Assembly: GCA_937958105.1 (NCBI GenBank)
Contig: CALFXJ010000012.1
Coordinates: 101,939-165,938 of the forward strand
Length of the DNA: 64,000 nt
DNA from: an uncultured Cellvibrio sp.
GTDB taxonomy: Bacteria; Pseudomonadota; Gammaproteobacteria; Pseudomonadales; Cellvibrionaceae
Reading direction: 5' to 3'
Under the pieces are notes generated by a model that was not told the origin of the DNA, searched no databases, and saw nothing but the letters and a program-made list of their open reading frames with translations. A program made the position numbers and the translations under genes. The first letter of the stretch is position 1. Every line of letters starts with the position of its first letter. Positions 26,552 to 34,751 of the stretch are shown one piece after another.

Positions 26552-27859
26552 TTACTTGAGGATGCGATATTCCGCCGATCGCGCATGCGCTTCCAGATCC
26601 TCGCTCCGCGCCAGCACTGAGGCAGTGCGGGACAAGACTGAAGCCCCCTCAGCCGAACACATGATGACAGAGCTTCGCTTCTGAAAGTCATAAACGCCAA
26701 GCGGCGAAGAGAAACGGGCTGTTCCCGAAGTCGGCAGGACGTGATTAGGGCCAGCGCAATAATCTCCCAGCGCTTCCGGGGTAAAACGGCCCATGAAGAT
26801 GGCCCCCGCGTGACGAATCTGCGGCAGCAATGCCTCCGGATCCTCCACAGACAACTCCAGGTGTTCCGGCGCAATCCGGTTACTGACTTCAACAGCCTGT
26901 GCAAGATCACGCACCTTGATTAACGCACCACGATTGCGGATTGACACCCCGGCTATCGCGTTACGCGACAGAGTCGGCAACAGTTTTTGCATTGCCGCCT
27001 CAACCTGCTCAAGATAATCAGCATCCGGACATAGAAGAATTGACTGAGCCTGTTCGTCGTGCTCCGCCTGACTGAACAGATCCATGGCAATCCAGTCAGG
27101 GTCTGTCTTACCGTCACAGATCACCAGAATCTCCGACGGACCGGCAATCATATCGATGGCAACCTGCCCAAAGACGGCTCGCTTGGCGGTGGCGACATAG
27201 ATATTGCCCGGCCCGACAATTTTATCGACCTTGGCAATTGTCTCGGTACCAAAGGCAAGTGCGGCAACCGCCTGGGCGCCGCCGATGGTAATAACACGAT
27301 CAACACCCGCAATGGCCGCAGCGGCCAGCACCATGGGATTAAGCACCCCATCGGGCGCTGGAACCACCATCACCAGCTGGTCAACGCCAGCGACTTTGGC
27401 AGGAATGGCATTCATCAGCACTGACGAAGGATAAGATGCCTTACCGCCCGGCACGTAGAGCCCTACCCGCTCCATCGCCGTAATCTGCTGACCCAGAACT
27501 GTTCCGTCCGCTTCGGTATAACGCCAGGACTCCTGCCGTTGGTGTTCATGGTACTGGCGAATGCGCGTTGCGGCAGACTCCAGCGCCTGACGCTGCTCAA
27601 CACTGATCTCGCTCAATGCCGCCTGCAGTTGATCAGACGTAACCACCAGCTCCGACATCGCCTTTGCCTGACGGCGATCAAAGCGATTGGTGTATTCGAG
27701 CACGGCAGCATCACCGCGCGTCCGGACCTGCTGCAGGATCTCATCTACGACGGCAGCCACACGGGCATCGGATACAGATTCCCACGCAAGCAGCTTTTCC
27801 AGGGCTTCCGCAAAACCTTCCTGGTCAGCATCCAGGCGATTGATAAACAATTCAGACAT
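26552..27859 (-). CDS. hisD: Histidinol dehydrogenase
   Basis: The 435-residue enzyme catalyses the last two oxidations of histidine synthesis (histidinol to histidine, NAD+ and zinc dependent). Recognisable segments are YVPGGKASYPSSVLMN, the GPSEILVI loop and the zinc-site SQAEHDEQAQ. It follows hisG by 53 bases. The ribosome binding site is poor. The usual Pseudomonas neighbour hisC is absent. Confidence 0.96.
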   Translation of the reverse strand: MSELFINRLDADQEGFAEALEKLLAWESVSDARVAAVVDEILQQVRTRGDAAVLEYTNRFDRRQAKAMSELVVTSDQLQAALSEISVEQRQALESAATRIRQYHEHQRQESWRYTEADGTVLGQQITAMERVGLYVPGGKASYPSSVLMNAIPAKVAGVDQLVMVVPAPDGVLNPMVLAAAAIAGVDRVITIGGAQAVAALAFGTETIAKVDKIVGPGNIYVATAKRAVFGQVAIDMIAGPSEILVICDGKTDPDWIAMDLFSQAEHDEQAQSILLCPDADYLEQVEAAMQKLLPTLSRNAIAGVSIRNRGALIKVRDLAQAVEVSNRIAPEHLELSVEDPEALLPQIRHAGAIFMGRFTPEALGDYCAGPNHVLPTSGTARFSSPLGVYDFQKRSSVIMCSAEGASVLSRTASVLARSEDLEAHARSAEYRILK

Positions 27860-27912
27860 GACGTTGCTCTAGCAGATAATGAATTCAAATATTGCCGGTT
27901 TAAAACCAAAAA

Positions 27913-28545
27913 TCATTTGGCTACGGCTTTCGCGATGTCATCAATGACCTGTTGAATCTTAACGTGTTTCATCTTCATCGAAGCTTTATTAACGATGAGA
28001 CGGGAGCTGATATCGGCAATAAATTCGCGCGGTTCCAAGCCGTTAGCGCGCAGGGTGTTACCGGTATCAACGATATCCACAATTTCATCAGCAAGCTGCA
28101 TGATGGGCGCAAGCTCCATCGCACCGTACAGCTTGATGATGTCCACCTGACGCCCCTGAGAGGCATAGTATCTCTTGGCGATATTTACGTACTTTGTGGC
28201 CACCCGGATACGTCCTGGGCGGGCAGGAACATCTTTGATGGCTGCGGTCATCAGCTTGCATCGGGCGATGTTCAGGTCCAGCGGCTCGTACAGGCCATCC
28301 GCGCCGTTTTCCATCAAAGTGTCCTTGCCGGACACGCCCATGTCGGCTGCACCAAACTGTACGTAGGTGGGCACGTCGGCGCCGCGCAACACCAGCAGAC
28401 GCACGCCATCCTGATTAGTGTCGAATACCAGCTTGCGACTTTTGGCAATATCTTCCAGTGGCTGGATGCCGGCCGCTGCCAGCAGCGGCAAGGTTTCATC
28501 CATAATCCGCCCTTTCGTGAGGGCGATGGTCAAGGTCTGATTCAT
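27913..28545 (-). CDS. hisG: ATP phosphoribosyltransferase catalytic subunit, short form
   Basis: At 210 residues this is the short HisG (HisGS), which needs the regulatory subunit HisZ elsewhere in the genome. It joins ATP and PRPP in the first step of histidine synthesis. ALTKGRIMDETLPLL is at the N-terminus and the PRPP loop VDIVDTGNTLRANGL is near residues 153-167. AGGA lies five bases before the ATG. It lies 11 bases downstream of murA, so it is probably co-transcribed. Confidence 0.95.
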   Translation of the reverse strand: MNQTLTIALTKGRIMDETLPLLAAAGIQPLEDIAKSRKLVFDTNQDGVRLLVLRGADVPTYVQFGAADMGVSGKDTLMENGADGLYEPLDLNIARCKLMTAAIKDVPARPGRIRVATKYVNIAKRYYASQGRQVDIIKLYGAMELAPIMQLADEIVDIVDTGNTLRANGLEPREFIADISSRLIVNKASMKMKHVKIQQVIDDIAKAVAK

Positions 28546-28556
28546 AACAATCCTAT

Positions 28557-29822
28557 TTAACGGCCGGGTACCCGTCGGATGTTGGCTCCCAGCGCCTGAA
28601 GCTTTTCTTCAATACATTCGTAGCCGCGATCAATATGATAGATCCGATCCACCAGGGTTGTGCCGTCAGCAACCAGGCCGGCAATTACCAGACTGGCGGA
28701 TGCCCGCAGGTCACTGGCCATCACTGGCGCGCCCTTCAGGCGCTCTACCCCTTTAACGATCGCCGTGTTGCCCTCAAGGGTAATGTTGGCGCCCATCCGG
28801 TTCAATTCATGAACCTGAATCAGGCGGTTCTCAAAGATCGTTTCGGTGACCGTCCCCGTGCCTTCTGCTACCGCGTTCATAGCGGTGAACTGGGACTGCA
28901 TATCGGTGGGAAATGCGGGATAAGGTGCTGTACGCAGATTGACGGCTTTAGGACGATTGCCCTTCATATCCAGCTCAATCCAGTCTTTTCCGGTGCTGAT
29001 GTGCGCACCGGCCTCTTCAAGCTTCAGCAATACACCCTCGAGGATAGCTTCGCTGGTATCTTTGACTTTGATACGACCGCGAGTGGTGGCGGCAGCAACC
29101 AGATAGGTGCCGGTTTCAATACGATCGGGCATTACGGAGTACTGACAGCCGTGCAGCCGCTCCACGCCGTGGACAACCAGAGTCGCCGTGCCAATACCTT
29201 CAATGCGTGCACCCATCGCCACCAGCAGGTTCGCCAGATCAACAATCTCCGGCTCCCGTGCGGCGTTTTCCAATACCGTTGTGCCTTCTGCCAACACAGC
29301 GGCCATCAACAGGTTTTCCGTACCACCCACGGTGACAACATCCATCAGGATGTGTGCACCCTTTAAACGGCCGTCGCTGCGGGCGCGGATATATCCTTCA
29401 TCGATATCAATAATGGCGCCCATGGCTTCCAGACCGCGCAGGTGAATGTCCACCGGTCGACTACCGATGGCGCAGCCACCGGGGAAGGATACGTTAGCCA
29501 CACCGAAGCGAGCCAGCATCGGGCCCAGCACCAGGATGGAAGCGCGCATGGTTTTTACGAGTTCGTAGGGCGCCGTAAAGTCATTGATGCTGTTGGTATC
29601 AATCTCCACCCCCATTCGCTCATCTATCGTGACCCCGACGCCCATGCAGCGCAGCAGTGCAAGCATGGTGGTGATGTCGTTCAGATGGGGCATATTGCGC
29701 AACAGTATCGGACTGTCTGCCAGCAAGGTGGCGGCAAGAATTGGCAGTGCGGCGTTCTTTGAGCCGGAAATACGGATCTCGCCGTTGAGCGGGCCACCGC
29801 TCTTGATCATTAATTTATCCAT
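28557..29822 (-). CDS. murA: UDP-N-acetylglucosamine 1-carboxyvinyltransferase
   Basis: The 421-residue enzyme adds enolpyruvate to UDP-GlcNAc, the first committed step of peptidoglycan synthesis, and is the fosfomycin target. The active-site cysteine is C117 in FPGGCAIGSRPVD, and K22-N23 (SGSKNAALP) binds substrate. The cysteine form predicts fosfomycin sensitivity at the target level. It lies between ibaG and hisG on the minus strand, as in Pseudomonas. Confidence 0.97.
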   Translation of the reverse strand: MDKLMIKSGGPLNGEIRISGSKNAALPILAATLLADSPILLRNMPHLNDITTMLALLRCMGVGVTIDERMGVEIDTNSINDFTAPYELVKTMRASILVLGPMLARFGVANVSFPGGCAIGSRPVDIHLRGLEAMGAIIDIDEGYIRARSDGRLKGAHILMDVVTVGGTENLLMAAVLAEGTTVLENAAREPEIVDLANLLVAMGARIEGIGTATLVVHGVERLHGCQYSVMPDRIETGTYLVAAATTRGRIKVKDTSEAILEGVLLKLEEAGAHISTGKDWIELDMKGNRPKAVNLRTAPYPAFPTDMQSQFTAMNAVAEGTGTVTETIFENRLIQVHELNRMGANITLEGNTAIVKGVERLKGAPVMASDLRASASLVIAGLVADGTTLVDRIYHIDRGYECIEEKLQALGANIRRVPGR

Positions 29823-29859
29823 TGAATACCTGGGCTAAGGTGATAGAACTACAGACCGA

Positions 29860-30108
29860 TTATTGCTGCTGTTGCTGCTGCCATTCTTCCGGCGTAAATG
29901 TCTTCATATAGTCCACCGCATGCACACGGCCATCAGCAAAAAGCCCGGCAAGTGCGGCGTAGACCAGCTGTTGTTTCTTAACAGTAGAAAGGCCTGCAAA
30001 GGCGGAGCTGATCACGACCAGGTTGATATGGTCGCCCTGCACGCCCACCTGAACCTGGCTATCGGGAATGCTGGCTTCGATCAGCGCTTTAATATCTTCA
30101 GATTGCAT
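29860..30108 (-). CDS. ibaG: BolA-family protein IbaG
   Basis: The 82-residue BolA/IbaA protein has the family helix VYAALAGLFADGRVHAVDYMKTF with a conserved histidine. It partners with monothiol glutaredoxins in iron-sulfur handling and acid tolerance. It lies just upstream of murA. In related genomes mlaB lies on its other side; here mlaC is 148 bases away. Confidence 0.92.
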   Translation of the reverse strand: MQSEDIKALIEASIPDSQVQVGVQGDHINLVVISSAFAGLSTVKKQQLVYAALAGLFADGRVHAVDYMKTFTPEEWQQQQQQ

Positions 30109-30256
30109 AACAATAACTCTCAGGGCATTGCCCCTGTGATGTGGCGAGGAATGATAAAGGAGGGAATCTTACCGGAATGCGCCCGGCGGCGCATCCCGCA
30201 TATGCTGCTCCGACCACCAAGGCCGGAGAATGTGATGAGTGTCTACTACAGCTGAA

Positions 30257-30886
30257 TCAGGCTTCCGCCAGCCAGTTACTGATGACTTTATCGATATCAC
30301 CGCCTTGCTTCGAAATCGCCTGACTGAATTGACTGCGGAATGACTGCCCAAGGTTTACCCCATTAAGGGTGACGTTGATCAGTTTCCATTCGCTGGTCTT
30401 TTTGTTCAGGCGCATGCTGTAAGCAAGATGGTGAACATTGCCATCTTCAGTCACTTCCTGACGGACAGTAATCGCTGTGGCTGTTTTCGGGTCAGCATTG
30501 AGAGGGAGGATCTTGATATCGCTGTCGGCATAGGCGGCAATACCCTTGGCATAGGATCTAACCAGACCGCTCTTGAAGACTTCGGCAAACTGCTTTTTCT
30601 GAGCATCTGTGGCTTTTTTGCTGTGCTCGCCCATTACCACGTGAGCGATGAACGGGAAGTCCACCACGCGTTCAAGGATGGTTTCTACCTGATTGAAATA
30701 GGCTTCTGAATTGGCTTTTTCGCCGGGATGGGCTTTGGCTACAGCGAATAACTCCTGCGCAACCTGCTCTACCAGCTCCCGTGGATCCTTAATTTCTTTC
30801 TCGGCAGCAACAGCCTGGAGAGTGAATGTAAAACAGGCGGCAATTAACAACAAAGTGCGGATCACCTTGTGGGATATATACGTCAT
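30257..30886 (-). CDS. mlaC: Periplasmic phospholipid-binding protein MlaC
   Basis: The 209-residue protein has a signal peptide (about 1-27, cleavage after AVA) and the MlaC/Ttg2D fold signature (VVMGEHSKKATDAQKKQFAEVF and the final basic-hydrophobic helices). MlaC shuttles phospholipids between the outer-membrane MlaA complex and the inner-membrane MlaFEDB transporter. Normally mlaF, mlaE and mlaD precede it and mlaB follows; all four are absent here. The upstream 281 bases lead straight to kdsD on the other strand. Confidence 0.92.
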   Translation of the reverse strand: MTYISHKVIRTLLLIAACFTFTLQAVAAEKEIKDPRELVEQVAQELFAVAKAHPGEKANSEAYFNQVETILERVVDFPFIAHVVMGEHSKKATDAQKKQFAEVFKSGLVRSYAKGIAAYADSDIKILPLNADPKTATAITVRQEVTEDGNVHHLAYSMRLNKKTSEWKLINVTLNGVNLGQSFRSQFSQAISKQGGDIDKVISNWLAEA

Positions 30887-31113
30887 CTGAACTCCTAACC
30901 TCGTGTTGTCATGGGGGCCATTTGGCGGTAGATAAGACCGCCATTGCCTCGATAAGTGCCCTGCCTCATGGTCAGGGAAAACAGTCCGGGTACCGACTGC
31001 AAATCCGGCAACGCACTATACCACTGGCCCCGGGGTGCGCAAACCGCAGAGGAACCGCCCGCCTGCTTAAAGCCATACCTTGATGAATGGGTGGCGACAA
31101 TCCATTCCACCGT

Positions 31114-31119
31114 TATAAT
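31114..31119 (+). promoter_or_regulatory. Possible -10 box for kdsD
   Basis: A consensus TATAAT lies 49 bases before the kdsD start in the divergent mlaC-kdsD region. No good -35 is seen at 16-18 bases upstream, so only the -10 is called. Confidence 0.35.
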
Positions 31120-31167
31120 GCCCAACTTGATTTGCCCTGATGATCCAGCAGCGAGAACTCGCCCCGC

Positions 31168-32139
31168 ATGACTCAATTCGACTTTATCGGCTCAGGCCTG
31201 CGCACCATCGATATCGAAGCCAACGCCGTATCGGCGCTGCGGGAGCGGCTGGATGAGGAATTCATTAAAGCCTGCGAGCTGATTCTTGCTTGTCGCGGAC
31301 GTACCGTGGTTACCGGTATCGGCAAGTCCGGCCATATTGCCCGCAAGATTGCGGCCACCCTTGCGAGCACAGGCTCCCCGGCGTTTTTCGTGCATCCCGG
31401 AGAGGCCAGCCACGGCGATCTGGGCATGATCACCAAAGATGATGTGGTTATTGCCATCTCCTACTCCGGTAACTCCAGCGAGATAGTTACCCTGCTTCCC
31501 CTGCTGAAACGCCTGGGGATTCCGATCATCAGCATGACCAGCAACCCTCATTCGGTGTTAGGCGAAGTGGCTGAAGCTCATCTGGACATCAGTGTTGTCA
31601 GCGAAGCCTGCCCCCTGGCCCTTGCTCCTACATCGAGTACAACCGCAACCCTGGTGATGGGTGACGCCCTGGCCATTGCGCTGCTGGAGGCGCGCGGCTT
31701 TACGGCGGAAGACTTTGCTTTTTCTCACCCCGGCGGCGCTCTGGGTCGCAAACTGCTGTTGCGCGTGGCGGACATCATGCACGCTGGCGACAAGATTCCA
31801 CGGGTTGATGCCGATGCCCCCCTGTCCCAGGCCCTGCTGGTGATGACCGAGAAAGGCTTCGGCATGACAACAGTGGTGGATGAGCAAAATACTCTGATCG
31901 GTATCTTTACCGACGGCGACCTGCGCCGCAGCATCGATCAGGGTGTAGACATTGGCAAAGCTGTTATGCACGACCTGATGAACCGCTCCCCCAAAACAGT
32001 GCGCGACACCATGCTCGCAGCGGAAGCGCTGAAGATCATGCAGGATCGCAAGATCACTGCCCTTATTGTTGGAGACGAACAAAACCGACCCATCGGAGTC
32101 GTACACATGCATGATATTTTGCGTGCCGGTGTGATTTAA
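31168..32139 (+). CDS. kdsD: D-arabinose 5-phosphate isomerase
   Basis: The 323-residue enzyme turns ribulose 5-phosphate into arabinose 5-phosphate, the first step to KDO of LPS. A SIS domain (about 30-175, with TGIGKSGHIARKIAATLAS and HPGEASHGDLG) is followed by two CBS domains (about 200-320). It opens the plus-strand block kdsD-kdsC-lptC-lptA-lptB-rpoN-hpf-ptsN-rapZ-npr. The mla genes that usually lie beside it are missing apart from mlaC. Confidence 0.96.
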   Translation: MTQFDFIGSGLRTIDIEANAVSALRERLDEEFIKACELILACRGRTVVTGIGKSGHIARKIAATLASTGSPAFFVHPGEASHGDLGMITKDDVVIAISYSGNSSEIVTLLPLLKRLGIPIISMTSNPHSVLGEVAEAHLDISVVSEACPLALAPTSSTTATLVMGDALAIALLEARGFTAEDFAFSHPGGALGRKLLLRVADIMHAGDKIPRVDADAPLSQALLVMTEKGFGMTTVVDEQNTLIGIFTDGDLRRSIDQGVDIGKAVMHDLMNRSPKTVRDTMLAAEALKIMQDRKITALIVGDEQNRPIGVVHMHDILRAGVI

Positions 32140-32188
32140 CCCGTCCTAACGTCAACCTGTTTTTACATCTATCCAAGAGCATTAATGA

Positions 32189-32722
32189 ATGACCCCGGAT
32201 TTACTGGAACGCGCTCGCCGCATCAAATTATTGATCCTCGATGTCGATGGTGTCCTCACCGACGGCAAACTCTACTTCAGCAACACTGGCGATGAACTGA
32301 AAACCTTCTGCACCCTGGATGGTCACGGCATCAAAATGTTACAGGCCAGCGGCGTGAAGGTAGGCATCATCACCGGGCGAACCAGTGCGCTGGTCGCCAA
32401 GCGCGCAAAAGACCTCGGCATCGATATGCTGATTCAGGGGCGCGAAGATAAATGGACTGCCCTGCAGGAGCACCTGGATGAAAACATCTCTCTGGATGAC
32501 ATTGCCTTCATGGGAGATGACTGGCCGGACCTGAGCATCATGAGCCGCGTCGGCCTGGCACTGACGGTCCCCAACGCTCATATCAGTGTGCTTGACCGGG
32601 CTCACTGGCAGAGCCGCTTTCACGGTGGCCAGGGTGCGGTGCGCGAAGCCTGTGATTTGATCATGCAGGCGCAGGGCACCTTTGAGTCGGCCCTCGCGCA
32701 TTACCTGCCAACCCATCACTGA
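32189..32722 (+). CDS. kdsC: KDO 8-phosphate phosphatase
   Basis: A 177-residue HAD-superfamily phosphatase: DVDGVLTDG carries the nucleophilic aspartate (D18) and GDDWPD the metal site. It releases KDO from KDO 8-phosphate in the cytoplasm. The ATG at 32189 lies next to an out-of-frame ATG at 32185. It is 49 bases after kdsD and 12 bases before lptC, in the LPS block. Confidence 0.96.
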   Translation: MTPDLLERARRIKLLILDVDGVLTDGKLYFSNTGDELKTFCTLDGHGIKMLQASGVKVGIITGRTSALVAKRAKDLGIDMLIQGREDKWTALQEHLDENISLDDIAFMGDDWPDLSIMSRVGLALTVPNAHISVLDRAHWQSRFHGGQGAVREACDLIMQAQGTFESALAHYLPTHH

Positions 32723-32734
32723 CGGATAGTTTTC

Positions 32735-33319
32735 ATGTCACGTATTCCACTACCCTGGGTTGTTATTGCCTTACTGGTGATAGGACTGGTCGCCTTCTGG
32801 GATAAGTCGCCTAATGAGCTTCTGGGCGAAGATATCGTCAGAAGCGCCAACTTTCCCCAAGCCTATATGACCAGCATCAAGCTGCGCGAATATGATGCCG
32901 AAGGCAATCTGCGCAGTATTCTCACCACCGATACCGCGGAGCACTTCCAGGTGAATCCTTTGCGGCCCGGCCCCAAGGACTACACCATGCTGGCCCAGCC
33001 CCGGATGCTGTTCAGCAATACGGCTGATGTTGCTCCCTGGCATCTCACAGCGGAAGAAGGACGTATCGACCAGAACGGCCAGCTGATAACGCTGTTTACT
33101 AATGTTAGGGTTTTTCAAGAATCGGAGCAGGAAGGCCTGCTGGAACTGCTGACCAGTGAATTGCGCATCAAAGCCAGCCAGCAATACGCCGAAACCGATA
33201 AAGCTGTTAAGATGCGCGCCCAACAAGGTCATCTCGACACTCTGGGCATGAAAGCTTATCTGGGTGAAGACCGTATTGAACTGCTTTCCAGGGTCCGAGG
33301 GACTTATGAACCTCAATAA
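32735..33319 (+). CDS. lptC: LPS export protein LptC
   Basis: The 194-residue protein has one N-terminal inner-membrane helix (about 6-22) and a periplasmic beta-jellyroll that passes LPS from LptBFG to LptA. PQAYMTSIKLREYDAEGNL is typical of the family N-terminal strand region. Its last 14 bases overlap the lptA start, so the two are translationally coupled. Confidence 0.93.
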   Translation: MSRIPLPWVVIALLVIGLVAFWDKSPNELLGEDIVRSANFPQAYMTSIKLREYDAEGNLRSILTTDTAEHFQVNPLRPGPKDYTMLAQPRMLFSNTADVAPWHLTAEEGRIDQNGQLITLFTNVRVFQESEQEGLLELLTSELRIKASQQYAETDKAVKMRAQQGHLDTLGMKAYLGEDRIELLSRVRGTYEPQ

Positions 33320-33866
33320 CAATGTCAGATTTTCTATGATGGCGCGTCAACCGCTTGGGTCATATCTATTCCTGTTGCTTTGTACTTTCTGGCTGCCGAC
33401 AGCGGCTCATGCGCTCCCCAGCGATAAAGAACAACCGATTCATATCTCCGCTAACAGCGCACAGCTGGACCGCAAACAGCGCACCGCCACCTACACCGGG
33501 GATGTAAAGCTTAAACAAGGCACGCTGGAGATCAGCGCTGACAGAATCACTATCCATACCAACAACAATGACAAAGTGGAAAAAATGGAAGCTCATGGCA
33601 GCCCGGCGCGCTATCAGCAAAAGCCAGCCGAAAACCAGGCGACCATCACAGCCCAGGCCAACAGCATTCGCTATACCCTGACCAATGAACACCTGTTACT
33701 GCTGGAGAATGCGTTTCTGGAACAGGAAAACGGAGCCTCCATCAGCGGTAACCGCATTGATTACGATATTCGTAAAGAAATCATGAAAGCGGCGGGCAAG
33801 AAAGACGCACAGCAGCCACAGCGTATCGAAATCGTTATCCCGCCCCAAACCATTAATCAAGATTGA
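33306..33866 (+). CDS. lptA: LPS transport periplasmic protein LptA
   Basis: The 186-residue protein has a signal peptide (cleavage after AHA, about residue 38) and the OstA/LptA domain (QPIHISANSAQLDRKQ, then TYTGDVKLKQGTLEI). It forms the bridge that carries LPS across the periplasm. The ATG at 33306 follows GAGGGA and lies inside lptC. An upstream in-frame ATG at 33264 inside lptC is unlikely. Confidence 0.94.
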   Translation: MNLNNNVRFSMMARQPLGSYLFLLLCTFWLPTAAHALPSDKEQPIHISANSAQLDRKQRTATYTGDVKLKQGTLEISADRITIHTNNNDKVEKMEAHGSPARYQQKPAENQATITAQANSIRYTLTNEHLLLLENAFLEQENGASISGNRIDYDIRKEIMKAAGKKDAQQPQRIEIVIPPQTINQD

Positions 33867-33874
33867 GTCGACCC

Positions 33875-34600
33875 ATGCCGACGCTGCAAGCCCAAAACCT
33901 CGCTAAAAGCTACAAAAGCCGCAAAGTCGTGATTGACGTGTCTTTGAGCGTCACCAGCGGCACTATCGTAGGACTGCTCGGACCTAACGGCGCTGGCAAG
34001 ACCACCTGCTTTTACATGATTGCCGGCCTCGTCAGTGCTGACCAGGGGCGAATCCTGCTGGACGGTAAGGATCTGACCCACCTTCCTATCCATGGTCGGG
34101 CGCGGGCGGGCATCGGCTATCTGCCCCAGGAAGCGTCAGTCTTCCGAAAACTTACGGTAGCCGACAACATCATGGCGATTCTGGAGACCCGCAAGGATCT
34201 CAATCGCAAACAGAGATTGGCTAAGCTCGACTCCCTGCTTCAGGAATTCCACATCACTCACATCCGTGACAGCCTGGGCATGTCACTGTCTGGCGGTGAA
34301 CGCCGCCGCGTGGAAATTGCCCGGGCACTCGCCACCGAGCCTCAATTCATTCTGCTCGACGAGCCATTCGCGGGCGTTGACCCCATCTCGGTTAACGATA
34401 TCAAGCAAATCGTGCGCCATCTGAAGGACCGCGGCATCGGCGTTTTGATCACCGACCACAACGTGCGGGAGACGCTGGATATCTGCGAAACCGCTTACAT
34501 CGTGAGCGAAGGGCACATTATTGCCGAAGGTGACGCAGAAACGGTGTTGAGTAATAACAAAGTGCGGGAAGTCTATCTGGGCGAGAACTTCCGCCTTTAA
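33875..34600 (+). CDS. lptB: LPS export ABC ATPase LptB
   Basis: The 241-residue ATPase has the same length as E. coli LptB and starts MPTLQAQNLAKSYK, colinear with it. Walker A is GPNGAGKTT, the signature LSGGERRR and Walker B FILLDEPFAGVDP. It powers LPS extraction by LptFG at the inner membrane. The ATG at 33875 is chosen on alignment; a TTG at 33863 overlapping the lptA stop is the alternative. Confidence 0.96.
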   Translation: MPTLQAQNLAKSYKSRKVVIDVSLSVTSGTIVGLLGPNGAGKTTCFYMIAGLVSADQGRILLDGKDLTHLPIHGRARAGIGYLPQEASVFRKLTVADNIMAILETRKDLNRKQRLAKLDSLLQEFHITHIRDSLGMSLSGGERRRVEIARALATEPQFILLDEPFAGVDPISVNDIKQIVRHLKDRGIGVLITDHNVRETLDICETAYIVSEGHIIAEGDAETVLSNNKVREVYLGENFRL

Positions 34601-34751
34601 TGAGGCTTATTGCGCCAAGAATATCCCTTGACATCAGGGCAATTATGTACAGCAGGCACAAAGATTGCTTGGTGTTATTGCCTGCGAAGCAAAGGCTGTC
34701 TAAACTCCACCTGAACGACATTAATTCCTTGGGGTTTAGTTTCTACTTAAG

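Noticed and set aside
30895..31176. 93-codon minus-strand frame upstream of mlaC as a possible mlaD remnant
   Set aside because: The translation shows no MCE-domain pattern or membrane helix, and it overlaps the kdsD promoter.
34628..34633. TTGACA as a -35 of an rpoN promoter
   Set aside because: No acceptable -10 lies 16-18 bases downstream; the nearest TATG is only about 11 bases away.
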